Notes under the pieces: model-generated
Told to the model about the DNA's origin: nothing
The model's input: only the letters and a program-made list of their open reading frames with translations
Database searches by the model: none
Shown: positions 7,920-15,858 of the stretch, in pieces
How positions within the stretch are numbered: position 1 is the first letter of the stretch
Layout: every line of letters begins with the position of its first letter
Assembly: GCA_036960375.1 (NCBI GenBank)
Contig: JBALVY010000006.1
Location: forward strand, 1-64,000
DNA: 64,000 nucleotides
Origin: CAWVSB01 sp036960375
GTDB lineage: Bacteria; Pseudomonadota; Gammaproteobacteria; Pseudomonadales; CAWVSB01
Direction: 5' to 3'
Translations under genes and position numbers: made by a program

Positions 7920-9008
7920 CTATTCAAACAAACCGTCTTCCAGCTCTTTAGTGCTTTCATCGGGCGTTGCGAAATCAGTAATGTGATGCAAGCCATTCAG
8001 TTCGGAATAATAGTTGGCGGCATTTGCGCGCAAGTCATAAAACTGGCCGTACCACTTGCGAACCTTGTTGAATGGGCCGTCCTTGGGTAATTGCAAAACA
8101 CGCAGAGCCGGCTTTTTAGATCGCCAAATATCAAAATCTGCGGCAAAAGCGGCCAGCGCGCCTGCCTGAACTTCTTTTGCAATCGCTTTATCTTCATCAT
8201 TGGCCACTTCGTTGCCTGATTTGTAAATAGTGGCATGCCAGACTTTGATGCGGCCATCGTCGACTGGAGTGTTGGCGATAAGTTCGTAAACCAGTGTTTC
8301 GCCGAACAATTGCTTCGACAATAGGATACCGGGCCCTGTATACCAAGTGATGGTGGTTAACATGGCGGCGTACACCTTGTGAAAGCCGCCCTGGCGCTGG
8401 ATTACAATGTGGTCCTTGAACTCGTTCTCGAAATACTCACAGGGCGCGCCATGGGTCGGTCCGAGGTGCTGCGCATCGGCCATGTTGTCAAGCACCTCTT
8501 GCGGGTGCATATCCAGCTCACCTAAATGATCGAGTTCCCAGCGCACCCATGAAGGGTCGTCCCACTCGGCCAGAAATGGCGCGTCATAATCGGGTTCTCC
8601 GCCTTCGGGGTCGTGCCATGTCATAACACAGCCCATAACTTCCTTTAGCGGATATGCGTTCATCTTGGCCGAACGGGGTGCCGGCCCCTCATGATAGGGA
8701 ATATCATCGCAACTGCCATCAGGTGCAAAACGCCAGCCGTGATAAGGGCAGCGAATGGAGTCGCCTTCAATTTGTTCGCCGTTTTGTACAATCATGGCGC
8801 TCCCACCGGCAGTGAGGTGGGTTCCCATATGAGGACAATAGGCATCAAGCATAATGGCTGTGCCGCTTTCTCCGCGATAAAGTGCGTAATCCTGGCCGAA
8901 AAATCGGACCGCCATTGGGCCTTTATCCAGTTCTGAACTTTCAGCAACAATAAACCAACCGCGTGGAAAGGTGGATGGTCCCAGAGAATAATCAGCCGCT
9001 TTAGCCAT
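7920..9008 (-). CDS. Rieske non-heme iron oxygenase, alpha subunit (KshA-like)
   Basis: 362 residues. The N-terminal Rieske domain has C58-P-H60 and C87-P-Y-H90, which ligate the [2Fe-2S] cluster. The catalytic domain has D-N-M-A-D-A-Q-H-L-G-P-T-H (174-186), giving the Asp bridge and the two His ligands (H181, H186) of the mononuclear iron. A later F-D-I-W-R-S-K-K-P segment supplies the acidic ligand region and ends in W-Y-G-Q-F-Y. Length and these motifs match the 3-ketosteroid 9-alpha-hydroxylase oxygenase (KshA)/terpenoid-type group rather than the hexameric naphthalene-type enzymes, which need a beta subunit; none is present. The reductase partner is not in the window. AAGGAGC precedes the ATG. 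Confidence 0.92.
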   Translation of the reverse strand: MAKAADYSLGPSTFPRGWFIVAESSELDKGPMAVRFFGQDYALYRGESGTAIMLDAYCPHMGTHLTAGGSAMIVQNGEQIEGDSIRCPYHGWRFAPDGSCDDIPYHEGPAPRSAKMNAYPLKEVMGCVMTWHDPEGGEPDYDAPFLAEWDDPSWVRWELDHLGELDMHPQEVLDNMADAQHLGPTHGAPCEYFENEFKDHIVIQRQGGFHKVYAAMLTTITWYTGPGILLSKQLFGETLVYELIANTPVDDGRIKVWHATIYKSGNEVANDEDKAIAKEVQAGALAAFAADFDIWRSKKPALRVLQLPKDGPFNKVRKWYGQFYDLRANAANYYSELNGLHHITDFATPDESTKELEDGLFE

Positions 9009-9041
9009 AGTGGTGCTCCTTGTTAAAATACTTTGTTTTGC

Positions 9042-9064
9042 TCAAGCTATCAGTGACAGCTTGA
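9042..9064. promoter_or_regulatory. Palindrome upstream of the Rieske oxygenase gene
   Basis: TCAAGCT (9042-9048) and AGCTTGA (9058-9064) form a perfect 7-bp inverted repeat with a 9-base spacer, about 35-55 bases upstream of the Rieske start codon. The size fits a dimeric repressor site. No regulator gene is adjacent, so the role is inferred. Confidence 0.35.
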
Positions 9065-9274
9065 TCTTGTTGTCTTTTTTAATAATGAAGCCGGATATTG
9101 TCAAATTTATCGGCTTATTTGTATAGTCTACCCCGTGTTTACGGGGCCAAACCTCACAATTCTGTCACTTTGGCAAGAAACTGCAGCTTTCTCATCCGTT
9201 TGCATGAGATGAATGTGTAAACTGGCGACGTTTCTGTGTTTATATGCGTTTTTTTGATCAATCGAAGTCTTTCT

Positions 9275-10189
9275 ATGGATATGAGCATTGCCCTTCAATC
9301 TCTTGAAACCGATGCCAGTCGGCAGGCCGGTGTGTCCCTGTTTGTATTGCGACTGGACCTGATAGACACGTATATCTCAGGTAATAAGTGGTTCAAATTG
9401 CAACACAATTTAGCTGAAGCGGCGCACCTGGAATGCAAGGGGATAGCCAGTTTTGGCGGTATGTGGTCAAACCATCTACACGCACTAGCAGCGATAGGGA
9501 AACAGCGAAACGTTCCTACGATGGGCATCGTTCGGGGACATGATCATGGTGAGTTAACGGCAACACTGCAAGATTGCCGAAATTGGGGTATGCAACTTCA
9601 TTTTGTTGGGCCAACGGAGTATAGGGAACTTAAAAGAGATCACTCAGGAGTGTTGCAGTCCCGCTTCGGTGGCTGGCATGTGGTTCCTGAAGGGGGAGCC
9701 AACAGTCTTGGCGTCAAGGGCTGCGAGGATATTGGTAAGTTACTGGCCGATGCCGATGAGGGGCCGTTTGATGAAGTGCTATTGCCGGTCGGTACTGGTG
9801 CCACACTGGCGGGGCTCGCTGTTGGGCTTGGTCAGTCGGCGCGGATTAGCGGTATCTCTGTGCTTAAGGGCGCGGTATCTCTGGCAGCTGAAATACAAGA
9901 TTTTATCGCTGGAAGGGACGTAGCCAACTGGCAGTTGCTGCATGACTACCACCATGGAGGATATGGCCGCTTGAGCCGTGAATTGGCGTTTTTTATTACG
10001 GATTTTGTCTCAAAGACGGGGATTCCACTAGAACCTGTATACAGTGGGAAATTGTTTTTCGCCGCGATGTCGTTAATAGAACAGGGTTATTTCGCCAGAG
10101 GTAGTCGTATCGTTTTGTTGCATACCGGAGGATTACAGGGATTAAGAGGTATGCAAGCAAGAATGGATAGTATGCTGCGCTTGGATTAA
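9275..10189 (+). CDS. PLP-dependent ACC deaminase/D-cysteine desulfhydrase family enzyme
   Basis: 304 residues from the ATG at 9275. ATG 9281 and an upstream GTG at 9236 are alternatives; family alignment of the first strand favours the short form. The PLP lysine sits in S-G-N-K-W-F-K-L, followed by G-G-M-W-S-N-H-L-H-A (family: G-G-x-x-S-N-H) and G-T-G-A-T-L-A-G for phosphate binding. The family fold-type II enzymes remove amine or sulfide from small amino acids such as D-cysteine or 1-aminocyclopropane-1-carboxylate. The K-R-D-D motif of characterised members is replaced by L-R-L-D here, so the substrate is uncertain. It lies just upstream of nadK on the same strand. Confidence 0.85.
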   Translation: MDMSIALQSLETDASRQAGVSLFVLRLDLIDTYISGNKWFKLQHNLAEAAHLECKGIASFGGMWSNHLHALAAIGKQRNVPTMGIVRGHDHGELTATLQDCRNWGMQLHFVGPTEYRELKRDHSGVLQSRFGGWHVVPEGGANSLGVKGCEDIGKLLADADEGPFDEVLLPVGTGATLAGLAVGLGQSARISGISVLKGAVSLAAEIQDFIAGRDVANWQLLHDYHHGGYGRLSRELAFFITDFVSKTGIPLEPVYSGKLFFAAMSLIEQGYFARGSRIVLLHTGGLQGLRGMQARMDSMLRLD

Positions 10190-10264
10190 TGCCTTAGCTT
10201 TATGTGTATTCGAGCTCGCCAATAGCTATAATGCGGGCTGCTTAAACTATTGATAGATCAGCCT

Positions 10265-11146
10265 ATGAGCGCGTTTAAACATATTGGAATTCTTGGCCGT
10301 CTGGGTAACGTTCAGGTGGTTGAGTCTGTTGTGGCCCTGCTTGAGCTCGCCAGGGCGCGTGATATTCCTGTCTTAGTAGAAGATGTGGTCGCAACGGCCT
10401 TGGCTTCTGTGAAGTGCAATATTGCCACTCGCAGTCAAATTGGTGAACAGTGCGATTTAGTGGTTGTCGTCGGTGGCGATGGAAGTCTATTAGGTGCTGC
10501 CCGCTCATTAGCGGAATACGATGTTCAGGTGCTGGGCGTTAACCGGGGCCGGTTGGGCTTTCTTACTGACATCCGGCCCGATGATATGGAGGTTAAAGTC
10601 TCCGAGGTGCTCGATGGTGAGTATTCTCTTGCTGAACGCTTTTTACTGGATGTGATAGTTGAGCGTGATGGCGTAGCGGTTGCGCATTCACATGCGTTGA
10701 ATGACGCGGTAGTCAATTCAGGCGGCTCTGCCCGAATGATTTCGTTTGATCTATATATGAATGACCTATTTGTCTACAGTCAGGATTCTGATGGCTTGAT
10801 TGTATCGACACCGACCGGATCAACGGCGTATTCATTGTCCGGGGGAGGTCCCATTATGCACCCCGATCTTGATGCCATTGTACTGGTGCCGATGTTTCCG
10901 CATACCCTCAGTGCAAGACCTATAGTGGTGGGTGGCAATACGGAGATTAAAATCATCATAGGTGACTGTTACCCCTATGTCAGTTGCGATGGACAGATCC
11001 ATTTGAATGCGGCCCCGGGTGATGTGGTGACTATCCGTAAAAACACACACAGTCTGAAGTTGATTCATCCCATAGGACATAATTTTTATGCCGCATGTCG
11101 CGATAAACTGGGCTGGAGTGGCCGTCTCACAGAGCCTACAGGGTAA
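10265..11146 (+). CDS. nadK: NAD kinase
   Basis: 293 residues, close to the 292 of the E. coli enzyme. ATG 10265 is chosen over TTG 10250 because the family starts with the K-x-I-G-I strand. The diacylglycerol-kinase-like motif V-V-G-G-D-G-S (69-74) contains the catalytic Asp. N-R-G-R-L-G-F-L-T-D, N-D-A-V-V and the conserved T-P-T-G-S-T-A-Y-S-L-S-G-G-G-P loop follow. It phosphorylates NAD to NADP using ATP in the cytoplasm. It heads a compact co-directional run (rhomboid protease, DUF1315, DUF2797, pepN) with spacings of 6, -1, 15 and 16 bases, so these are probably one operon. Confidence 0.97.
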   Translation: MSAFKHIGILGRLGNVQVVESVVALLELARARDIPVLVEDVVATALASVKCNIATRSQIGEQCDLVVVVGGDGSLLGAARSLAEYDVQVLGVNRGRLGFLTDIRPDDMEVKVSEVLDGEYSLAERFLLDVIVERDGVAVAHSHALNDAVVNSGGSARMISFDLYMNDLFVYSQDSDGLIVSTPTGSTAYSLSGGGPIMHPDLDAIVLVPMFPHTLSARPIVVGGNTEIKIIIGDCYPYVSCDGQIHLNAAPGDVVTIRKNTHSLKLIHPIGHNFYAACRDKLGWSGRLTEPTG

Positions 11147-11152
11147 AGGTTA

Positions 11153-12034
11153 ATGTCTTCTGTTATCGCCATGGATGTTCCCTTGGAGCTAGATCTTTCT
11201 GCTTTGAGCCGTTATCTCTATCAGTCGGGCTTGCCGCATCGTATCGTTGAAAGCGCAGGGCGCCAGCTTGTCTACGTGGCAAGCGAGGCAGACGCTCGGC
11301 ATGTCTGTGATGTCTATGATGGTCTGCAGGAAGGTGTGCTAGAGGCCTCTCCTGTAAAGACACGTTCCAAATCCATTTCTAGTAGGCCCACGTTTTTACA
11401 ATTGATGAGCAAGGTGCCAGTAACGCTGGTGGTGATTGTCCTGTGTTTTTCCGTCACCGCGGCGATGTGGTTTTCCGAAGATTCGGTTATCGCACTGTTT
11501 GCGTTTCAAGAATGGGTATTATCGGGTAGGGAGTGGGTTCCTCTTAGCCTGCAGGAGACCTTGGCATCGGGACAACTGTGGCGGCTGTTAAGTCCGATTT
11601 TTTTACATTTCAGTATTTTACATCTAGTCTTTAATACTTTGTGGATGTGGGAATTAGGCAAACGGATTGAGATTTCCCTGGGTGGATTTAGCCTACTCAG
11701 TATCGTGATAATCACAGGGGTTTGTTCTAATCTTGGGCAGTACTTTTATGGCGGTGCGGGTTTGTTTGGTGGTTTGTCAGGCGTGGTATATGGTTTGGTC
11801 GGGTTTATCTGGCTGAGCCAAAAACTGTTGCCCGCTCGTGGCATGCATATGCCAGATAGTCTGTTTTATGCGCTGGTAGGCTTTATGTTTATCGCGATGA
11901 CCGGCGTATTAGAGTTGCTGGGAATGGGTTCTATCGCCAATGCAGCGCATGTTGCCGGTTTAGTTGCAGGCCTGGTATTGGCTCTGCTGGAATTCATTTA
12001 TTCTATTAGCTTTAATAAGGAAGCTCGTCACTGA
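11153..12034 (+). CDS. Rhomboid-family intramembrane serine protease
   Basis: 293 residues. A soluble N-terminal domain (about 1-85) is followed by six or seven membrane helices. The catalytic serine S209 lies in G-L-S-G-V-V-Y-G, and the partner His266 lies in N-A-A-H-V-A-G-L in the last core helix. H157 and N161 in the L-H-L-V-F-N helix match the oxyanion residues of GlpG. W-R in Q-L-W-R-L-L-S-P-I-F-L-H is the usual loop-1 signature. It cuts helix-destabilised transmembrane substrates within the inner membrane. Its stop overlaps the next start (TGATG). Confidence 0.95.
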   Translation: MSSVIAMDVPLELDLSALSRYLYQSGLPHRIVESAGRQLVYVASEADARHVCDVYDGLQEGVLEASPVKTRSKSISSRPTFLQLMSKVPVTLVVIVLCFSVTAAMWFSEDSVIALFAFQEWVLSGREWVPLSLQETLASGQLWRLLSPIFLHFSILHLVFNTLWMWELGKRIEISLGGFSLLSIVIITGVCSNLGQYFYGGAGLFGGLSGVVYGLVGFIWLSQKLLPARGMHMPDSLFYALVGFMFIAMTGVLELLGMGSIANAAHVAGLVAGLVLALLEFIYSISFNKEARH

Positions 12035-12288
12035 TGGACTATGAACAGTTATTACAATCGATTACTCCGGAAATTCATGCAAATCTAAAACGCGCTGTGG
12101 AACTGGGGAAATGGCCTGACGGCCGTGCACTGGACACAGAACAAAAAGCCTTATGTATTGATGCGGTTATCGCCTACGAAGCCGAACACCTCGCACCGCA
12201 GGACAGGGTGGGGTATATCGATAAAGGCCGTAAGGCGAAGGACGAACAATGTGACGAGCCTCAACCTTTAATTTTACCAGACAACTAA
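12034..12288 (+). CDS. DUF1315 (YeaC-like) small protein
   Basis: 84 residues. It matches E. coli YeaC in the core: I-T-P-E at the start, A-V-E-L-G-K-W-P-D-G, and E-Q-K-x-x-C. The function is unknown. The acidic/basic composition and lack of signal peptide suggest a cytoplasmic protein. It overlaps the rhomboid gene by one base and is followed 15 bases later by the DUF2797 gene; the same trio next to pepN is, from memory, conserved in pseudomonads. Confidence 0.9.
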   Translation: MDYEQLLQSITPEIHANLKRAVELGKWPDGRALDTEQKALCIDAVIAYEAEHLAPQDRVGYIDKGRKAKDEQCDEPQPLILPDN

Positions 12289-12303
12289 GCCGGAGTTTAT
12301 ACC

Positions 12304-13128
12304 TTGCCCCTAATAGCCAGCGGTCTTCTCAGTAAGATGGTCACCACTCATGACACGCCTATTTCTTATCAACTGCCTCTGGGCGATGAGCTTGTCTCTT
12401 TAAACCAATATATCGGCAAGCCTGTCAGCCTGGAGTATTTGGGCAACATCTCCTGTACGCATTGTGGGCGGGACACCAAAAAAAGCTTTAATCAGGGATA
12501 TTGTTACCCATGTTTCAGGCGTCTGGCACAATGTGATACTTGCATAATGTCTCCTGAAAAATGTCACTACCATTTAGGCACATGCAGAGAGCCCGAGTGG
12601 GGAGAGACCTGGTGTATGCAAGACCATTACGTTTACCTGGCCAATTCTTCTGGTATTAAAGTGGGCATTACACGCGGCACGCAAATTCCTACCCGCTGGA
12701 TGGATCAGGGTGCGATTCAGGCTCTGCCCATAGCACGTGTTAAAACACGTTATCAGTCGGGTCTACTGGAAGTAGTGCTTAAGAAGCATGTGACGGATAG
12801 AACGAATTGGCGAGCAATGCTGAAAGGCGGCAATGAACGACAGGATCTTGTGGCCAAATGGTCTGAGCTGCGGGGCGAGATTGCCCTTGAACTAGCCCAG
12901 TTAAGGGGGCAGCAGGGCGAAGAGTGTTTTGAGTTGCTAGACCAACAAGCTCTCAGTTTTGACTATCCCGTGAACAATTATCCGCTTAAGGTCAGTACGC
13001 ATAATTTAGATAAAAATCCGCTTGCCGAGGGCATACTGGAAGGTATCAAAGGTCAGTATTTGATCCTCGATACTGGCGTAATCAATATACGTAAATACAC
13101 TGCTTACCATGTAGCATTTTCCGCCTGA
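12304..13128 (+). CDS. DUF2797 family protein (zinc-cysteine module plus GIY-YIG-like core)
   Basis: 274 residues from a TTG start; ATG 12337 is the alternative. I prefer TTG because the family N-terminus reads G-x-L-x-K-M before the L-P-L-G-D segment. A cysteine cluster (C-T-H-C, C-Y-P-C, C-D-T-C, then C and H residues up to G-T-C) likely binds two zinc ions. After it, Y-V-Y-L-A-N-S-S-G-I-K-V-G-I-T-R and R-W-M-D-Q-G-A resemble the first strands of GIY-YIG nucleases. The biochemical role is not established. Co-transcribed with DUF1315 and pepN. Confidence 0.88.
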   Translation: MPLIASGLLSKMVTTHDTPISYQLPLGDELVSLNQYIGKPVSLEYLGNISCTHCGRDTKKSFNQGYCYPCFRRLAQCDTCIMSPEKCHYHLGTCREPEWGETWCMQDHYVYLANSSGIKVGITRGTQIPTRWMDQGAIQALPIARVKTRYQSGLLEVVLKKHVTDRTNWRAMLKGGNERQDLVAKWSELRGEIALELAQLRGQQGEECFELLDQQALSFDYPVNNYPLKVSTHNLDKNPLAEGILEGIKGQYLILDTGVINIRKYTAYHVAFSA

Positions 13129-13144
13129 TTAGAGAGCCTTTTTA

Positions 13145-15814
13145 ATGAAAGACGCGCAACCAAAAGCAATTTACCTGAAAGATTACCAGCCACCTGAATA
13201 CCTGATCGATACGGTTGATTTACATTTTATGTTGGCCGATGAGGCAACGCTTGTTAAATCTCGATTGCAGATAAGACGCAACCCATTGGCGCCAGAGTCC
13301 AATTCTTTAGTCCTCGATGGCGAGCAGCTGAAATTACTTTCGCTGGCTATAGACGGACAAGATCTTGCAGCAGAAGACTATATAGTTGATTCCAGTGCGC
13401 TGACTATCATGTCTGTGCCCGAGAAATTTCTGCTGGAAATCACTACCGAAATCAAACCTCAGGATAATACGTCTTTAGAGGGTTTGTATCGATCCCATAC
13501 CATGTACTGCACTCAGTGTGAGGCGGAGGGGTTTCGGAAGATTACTTATTATCTGGATCGTCCCGATGTAATGGCTCGTTTTACCACCACAGTTGAGGCG
13601 CAAGCGGACAAATACCCGGTACTGTTATCCAACGGCAACCCCATTGATAGCGGCGTATTGGAAGGTGGTCGGCACTGGGTTAAATGGGAAGATCCGTTTC
13701 CTAAACCTGCGTATTTATTTGCGCTTGTAGCCGGTGATCTGGAGAAGGTTGAAGGTACTTTTACCACCATGTCGGGCCGTGAGGTACGAATAGAAGTATT
13801 TGTCGAAGATAAAGATGTCGAAAAATGCGGCCATGCCATCGAATCCTTACAGCGCTCAATGGCCTGGGACGAACAGGTCTACGGTCGTGAATACGATCTG
13901 GATATCTATATGATTGTCGCGGTTGATGATTTCAATATGGGCGCGATGGAGAACAAGGGGCTAAATATATTTAATACCTCTTGTGTATTGGCTAGCCCTG
14001 AGACCACTACCGACGCCAGTTTTCAACGTGTTGAAGGCGTTGTGGCACATGAATATTTTCACAACTGGTCGGGTAATCGTGTCACTTGTCGTGACTGGTT
14101 TCAGCTTAGTCTGAAAGAAGGTTTTACCGTGTTTCGCGATGAGGAATTTTCAGCCGATGTTGGCTCCCGCACGGTCAAACGGGTAGAGGGGGTATCAATG
14201 CTGCGTACCGCGCAGTTCGCGGAAGATGCTGGACCTATGGCCCATCCGGTTCAACCGGCATCCTATATGGAGATCTCTAATTTCTATACACTCACCATTT
14301 ATGAGAAAGGCGCTGAAGTTGTGCGTATGCTGCAGCAACTTTTAGGTGCAGAACAGTTTCGTCAGGCCACCGATTTATACTTTGAACGATTTGATGGCCA
14401 GGCTGTAACCTGTGACGATTTTGTTGCCTGTATGGAAGATATAAGTGGCAGAGACTTAACACAATTCAAATATTGGTATACCCAGGCGGGCACACCTGTA
14501 GTGAATGTTGTTGGCGAATATAGCGAAACTGATAATACTTATCGCCTTCGCTTCGAGCAATATTGTCCGCCATCGCCCGGTCAGGCAGAAAAAGAAGCTT
14601 ACATGATTCCGATAAAAGTCTCTTTGTTTGGTGAGGCAGGTGCCATGCGCTTGCAGTGTCAGGGCATGACGGCCGATACAGAGACAGACGATAATACAGA
14701 AATGGTATTGGAAATCACCGCGCGTCAGCAAGAGTTTGTATTTGAGCAGGTTATGGAGCTTCCTGTGCCATCGCTATTGCGCGGTTTTTCCGCTCCAGTA
14801 AAACTACATTATCCGTATACGGCAGAACAGAGATTGTTCCTGATGAGCAGGGATAACGACGGTTTTAATCGGTGGGATGCCTGTCAGCAACTCTGTGTTG
14901 AAATTCTACAGTCACAAGTGCTTGCAGTGCAGACCGCACAGTCGCCTGAGTTAGACCAAAGATTGGTACACGCATTCGATGGTTTATTGATGGACGAGTC
15001 TCTTGACCCGGCTATGGTTGCCTTAATGTTGCAGTTGCCATCGCAAGCCTATCTGTCAGAATTGAGTGAACAGATTGATGTGTTCGCCATCGATACTGCC
15101 CGCAGGTTTACGCAAACGTCAGTTGCGAGACAATTGAAGGAGCGCTTATTAGCGGTATATGAACGACTCAGCAGTGACGAAAGTTACCTGCCAAACGCAG
15201 AGCAAATTGGCCAACGTAGTTTGCGTAATATGTGTCTGTCCTATTTAGTATCGTTGGAAGAAGAACAGGCTATCAGTCTGGCTGAGGGCCAATTATCCTG
15301 CGCCAATAATATGACTGATGAATTTGCCGCGTTATTGGCTATGGCTCATAGCCAGGACGATAAATTTCGTTCAAGGAAAACACAGGCCTTGAACTCATTT
15401 TATGAGAAGTGGTCACACGAACCCCTGGTAGTTAACCTTTGGCTGCAGGCGCAGGCCACGGATCCTTCCGCTGAGTGTTTTGAGAATATATCGAGGCTGA
15501 TGGAGTCTGCGGTGTTTGATATAAATAATCCGAATAAGGTGCGTGCTCTAATTGGCGCGTTTGCCAATCAGAATGCAATGAACTTTCATAAGACCGATGG
15601 CAGCGGTCACCAGTTTCTTGGAAATATAGTCACTCAGCTCGACGGAAGCAACCCTATGATTGCTGCGAGATTAGTGACCCCACTTACACGATGGGAAAAA
15701 TATACTGAAGATACTGCGACGTCCATGCGTGGTGTCCTGCAGGGCATACAAAAACAGCCTGGTTTATCTAAAGACCTTTACGAAATTGTTTTTAAGAGTC
15801 TTAAAATGGATTAA
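13145..15814 (+). CDS. pepN: Aminopeptidase N (M1 metallopeptidase)
   Basis: 889 residues; the E. coli enzyme has 870. The exopeptidase motif G-A-M-E-N is at 266-270 and the zinc site H302-E-Y-F-H306 plus E325 (19 residues on) is intact. The N-terminal beta saddle domain (about 1-190), thermolysin-like domain (191-440), Ig-like domain and long helical C-terminal ARM-like domain follow the gammaproteobacterial PepN layout. It removes N-terminal residues from peptides in the cytoplasm. It closes the nadK operon, and its stop is 44 bases from the convergent batD stop. Confidence 0.97.
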   Translation: MKDAQPKAIYLKDYQPPEYLIDTVDLHFMLADEATLVKSRLQIRRNPLAPESNSLVLDGEQLKLLSLAIDGQDLAAEDYIVDSSALTIMSVPEKFLLEITTEIKPQDNTSLEGLYRSHTMYCTQCEAEGFRKITYYLDRPDVMARFTTTVEAQADKYPVLLSNGNPIDSGVLEGGRHWVKWEDPFPKPAYLFALVAGDLEKVEGTFTTMSGREVRIEVFVEDKDVEKCGHAIESLQRSMAWDEQVYGREYDLDIYMIVAVDDFNMGAMENKGLNIFNTSCVLASPETTTDASFQRVEGVVAHEYFHNWSGNRVTCRDWFQLSLKEGFTVFRDEEFSADVGSRTVKRVEGVSMLRTAQFAEDAGPMAHPVQPASYMEISNFYTLTIYEKGAEVVRMLQQLLGAEQFRQATDLYFERFDGQAVTCDDFVACMEDISGRDLTQFKYWYTQAGTPVVNVVGEYSETDNTYRLRFEQYCPPSPGQAEKEAYMIPIKVSLFGEAGAMRLQCQGMTADTETDDNTEMVLEITARQQEFVFEQVMELPVPSLLRGFSAPVKLHYPYTAEQRLFLMSRDNDGFNRWDACQQLCVEILQSQVLAVQTAQSPELDQRLVHAFDGLLMDESLDPAMVALMLQLPSQAYLSELSEQIDVFAIDTARRFTQTSVARQLKERLLAVYERLSSDESYLPNAEQIGQRSLRNMCLSYLVSLEEEQAISLAEGQLSCANNMTDEFAALLAMAHSQDDKFRSRKTQALNSFYEKWSHEPLVVNLWLQAQATDPSAECFENISRLMESAVFDINNPNKVRALIGAFANQNAMNFHKTDGSGHQFLGNIVTQLDGSNPMIAARLVTPLTRWEKYTEDTATSMRGVLQGIQKQPGLSKDLYEIVFKSLKMD

Positions 15815-15858
15815 CTGTCTCTGTGTGGAATTCGCTGGCACAGTAAAGTACCAGCGCC

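Noticed and set aside
1911..9008. Genomic island or transposon-borne catabolic cluster
   Set aside because: The nearby tRNA genes invite this idea, but no integrase, direct repeat of a tRNA end, transposase or visible base-composition break was seen.
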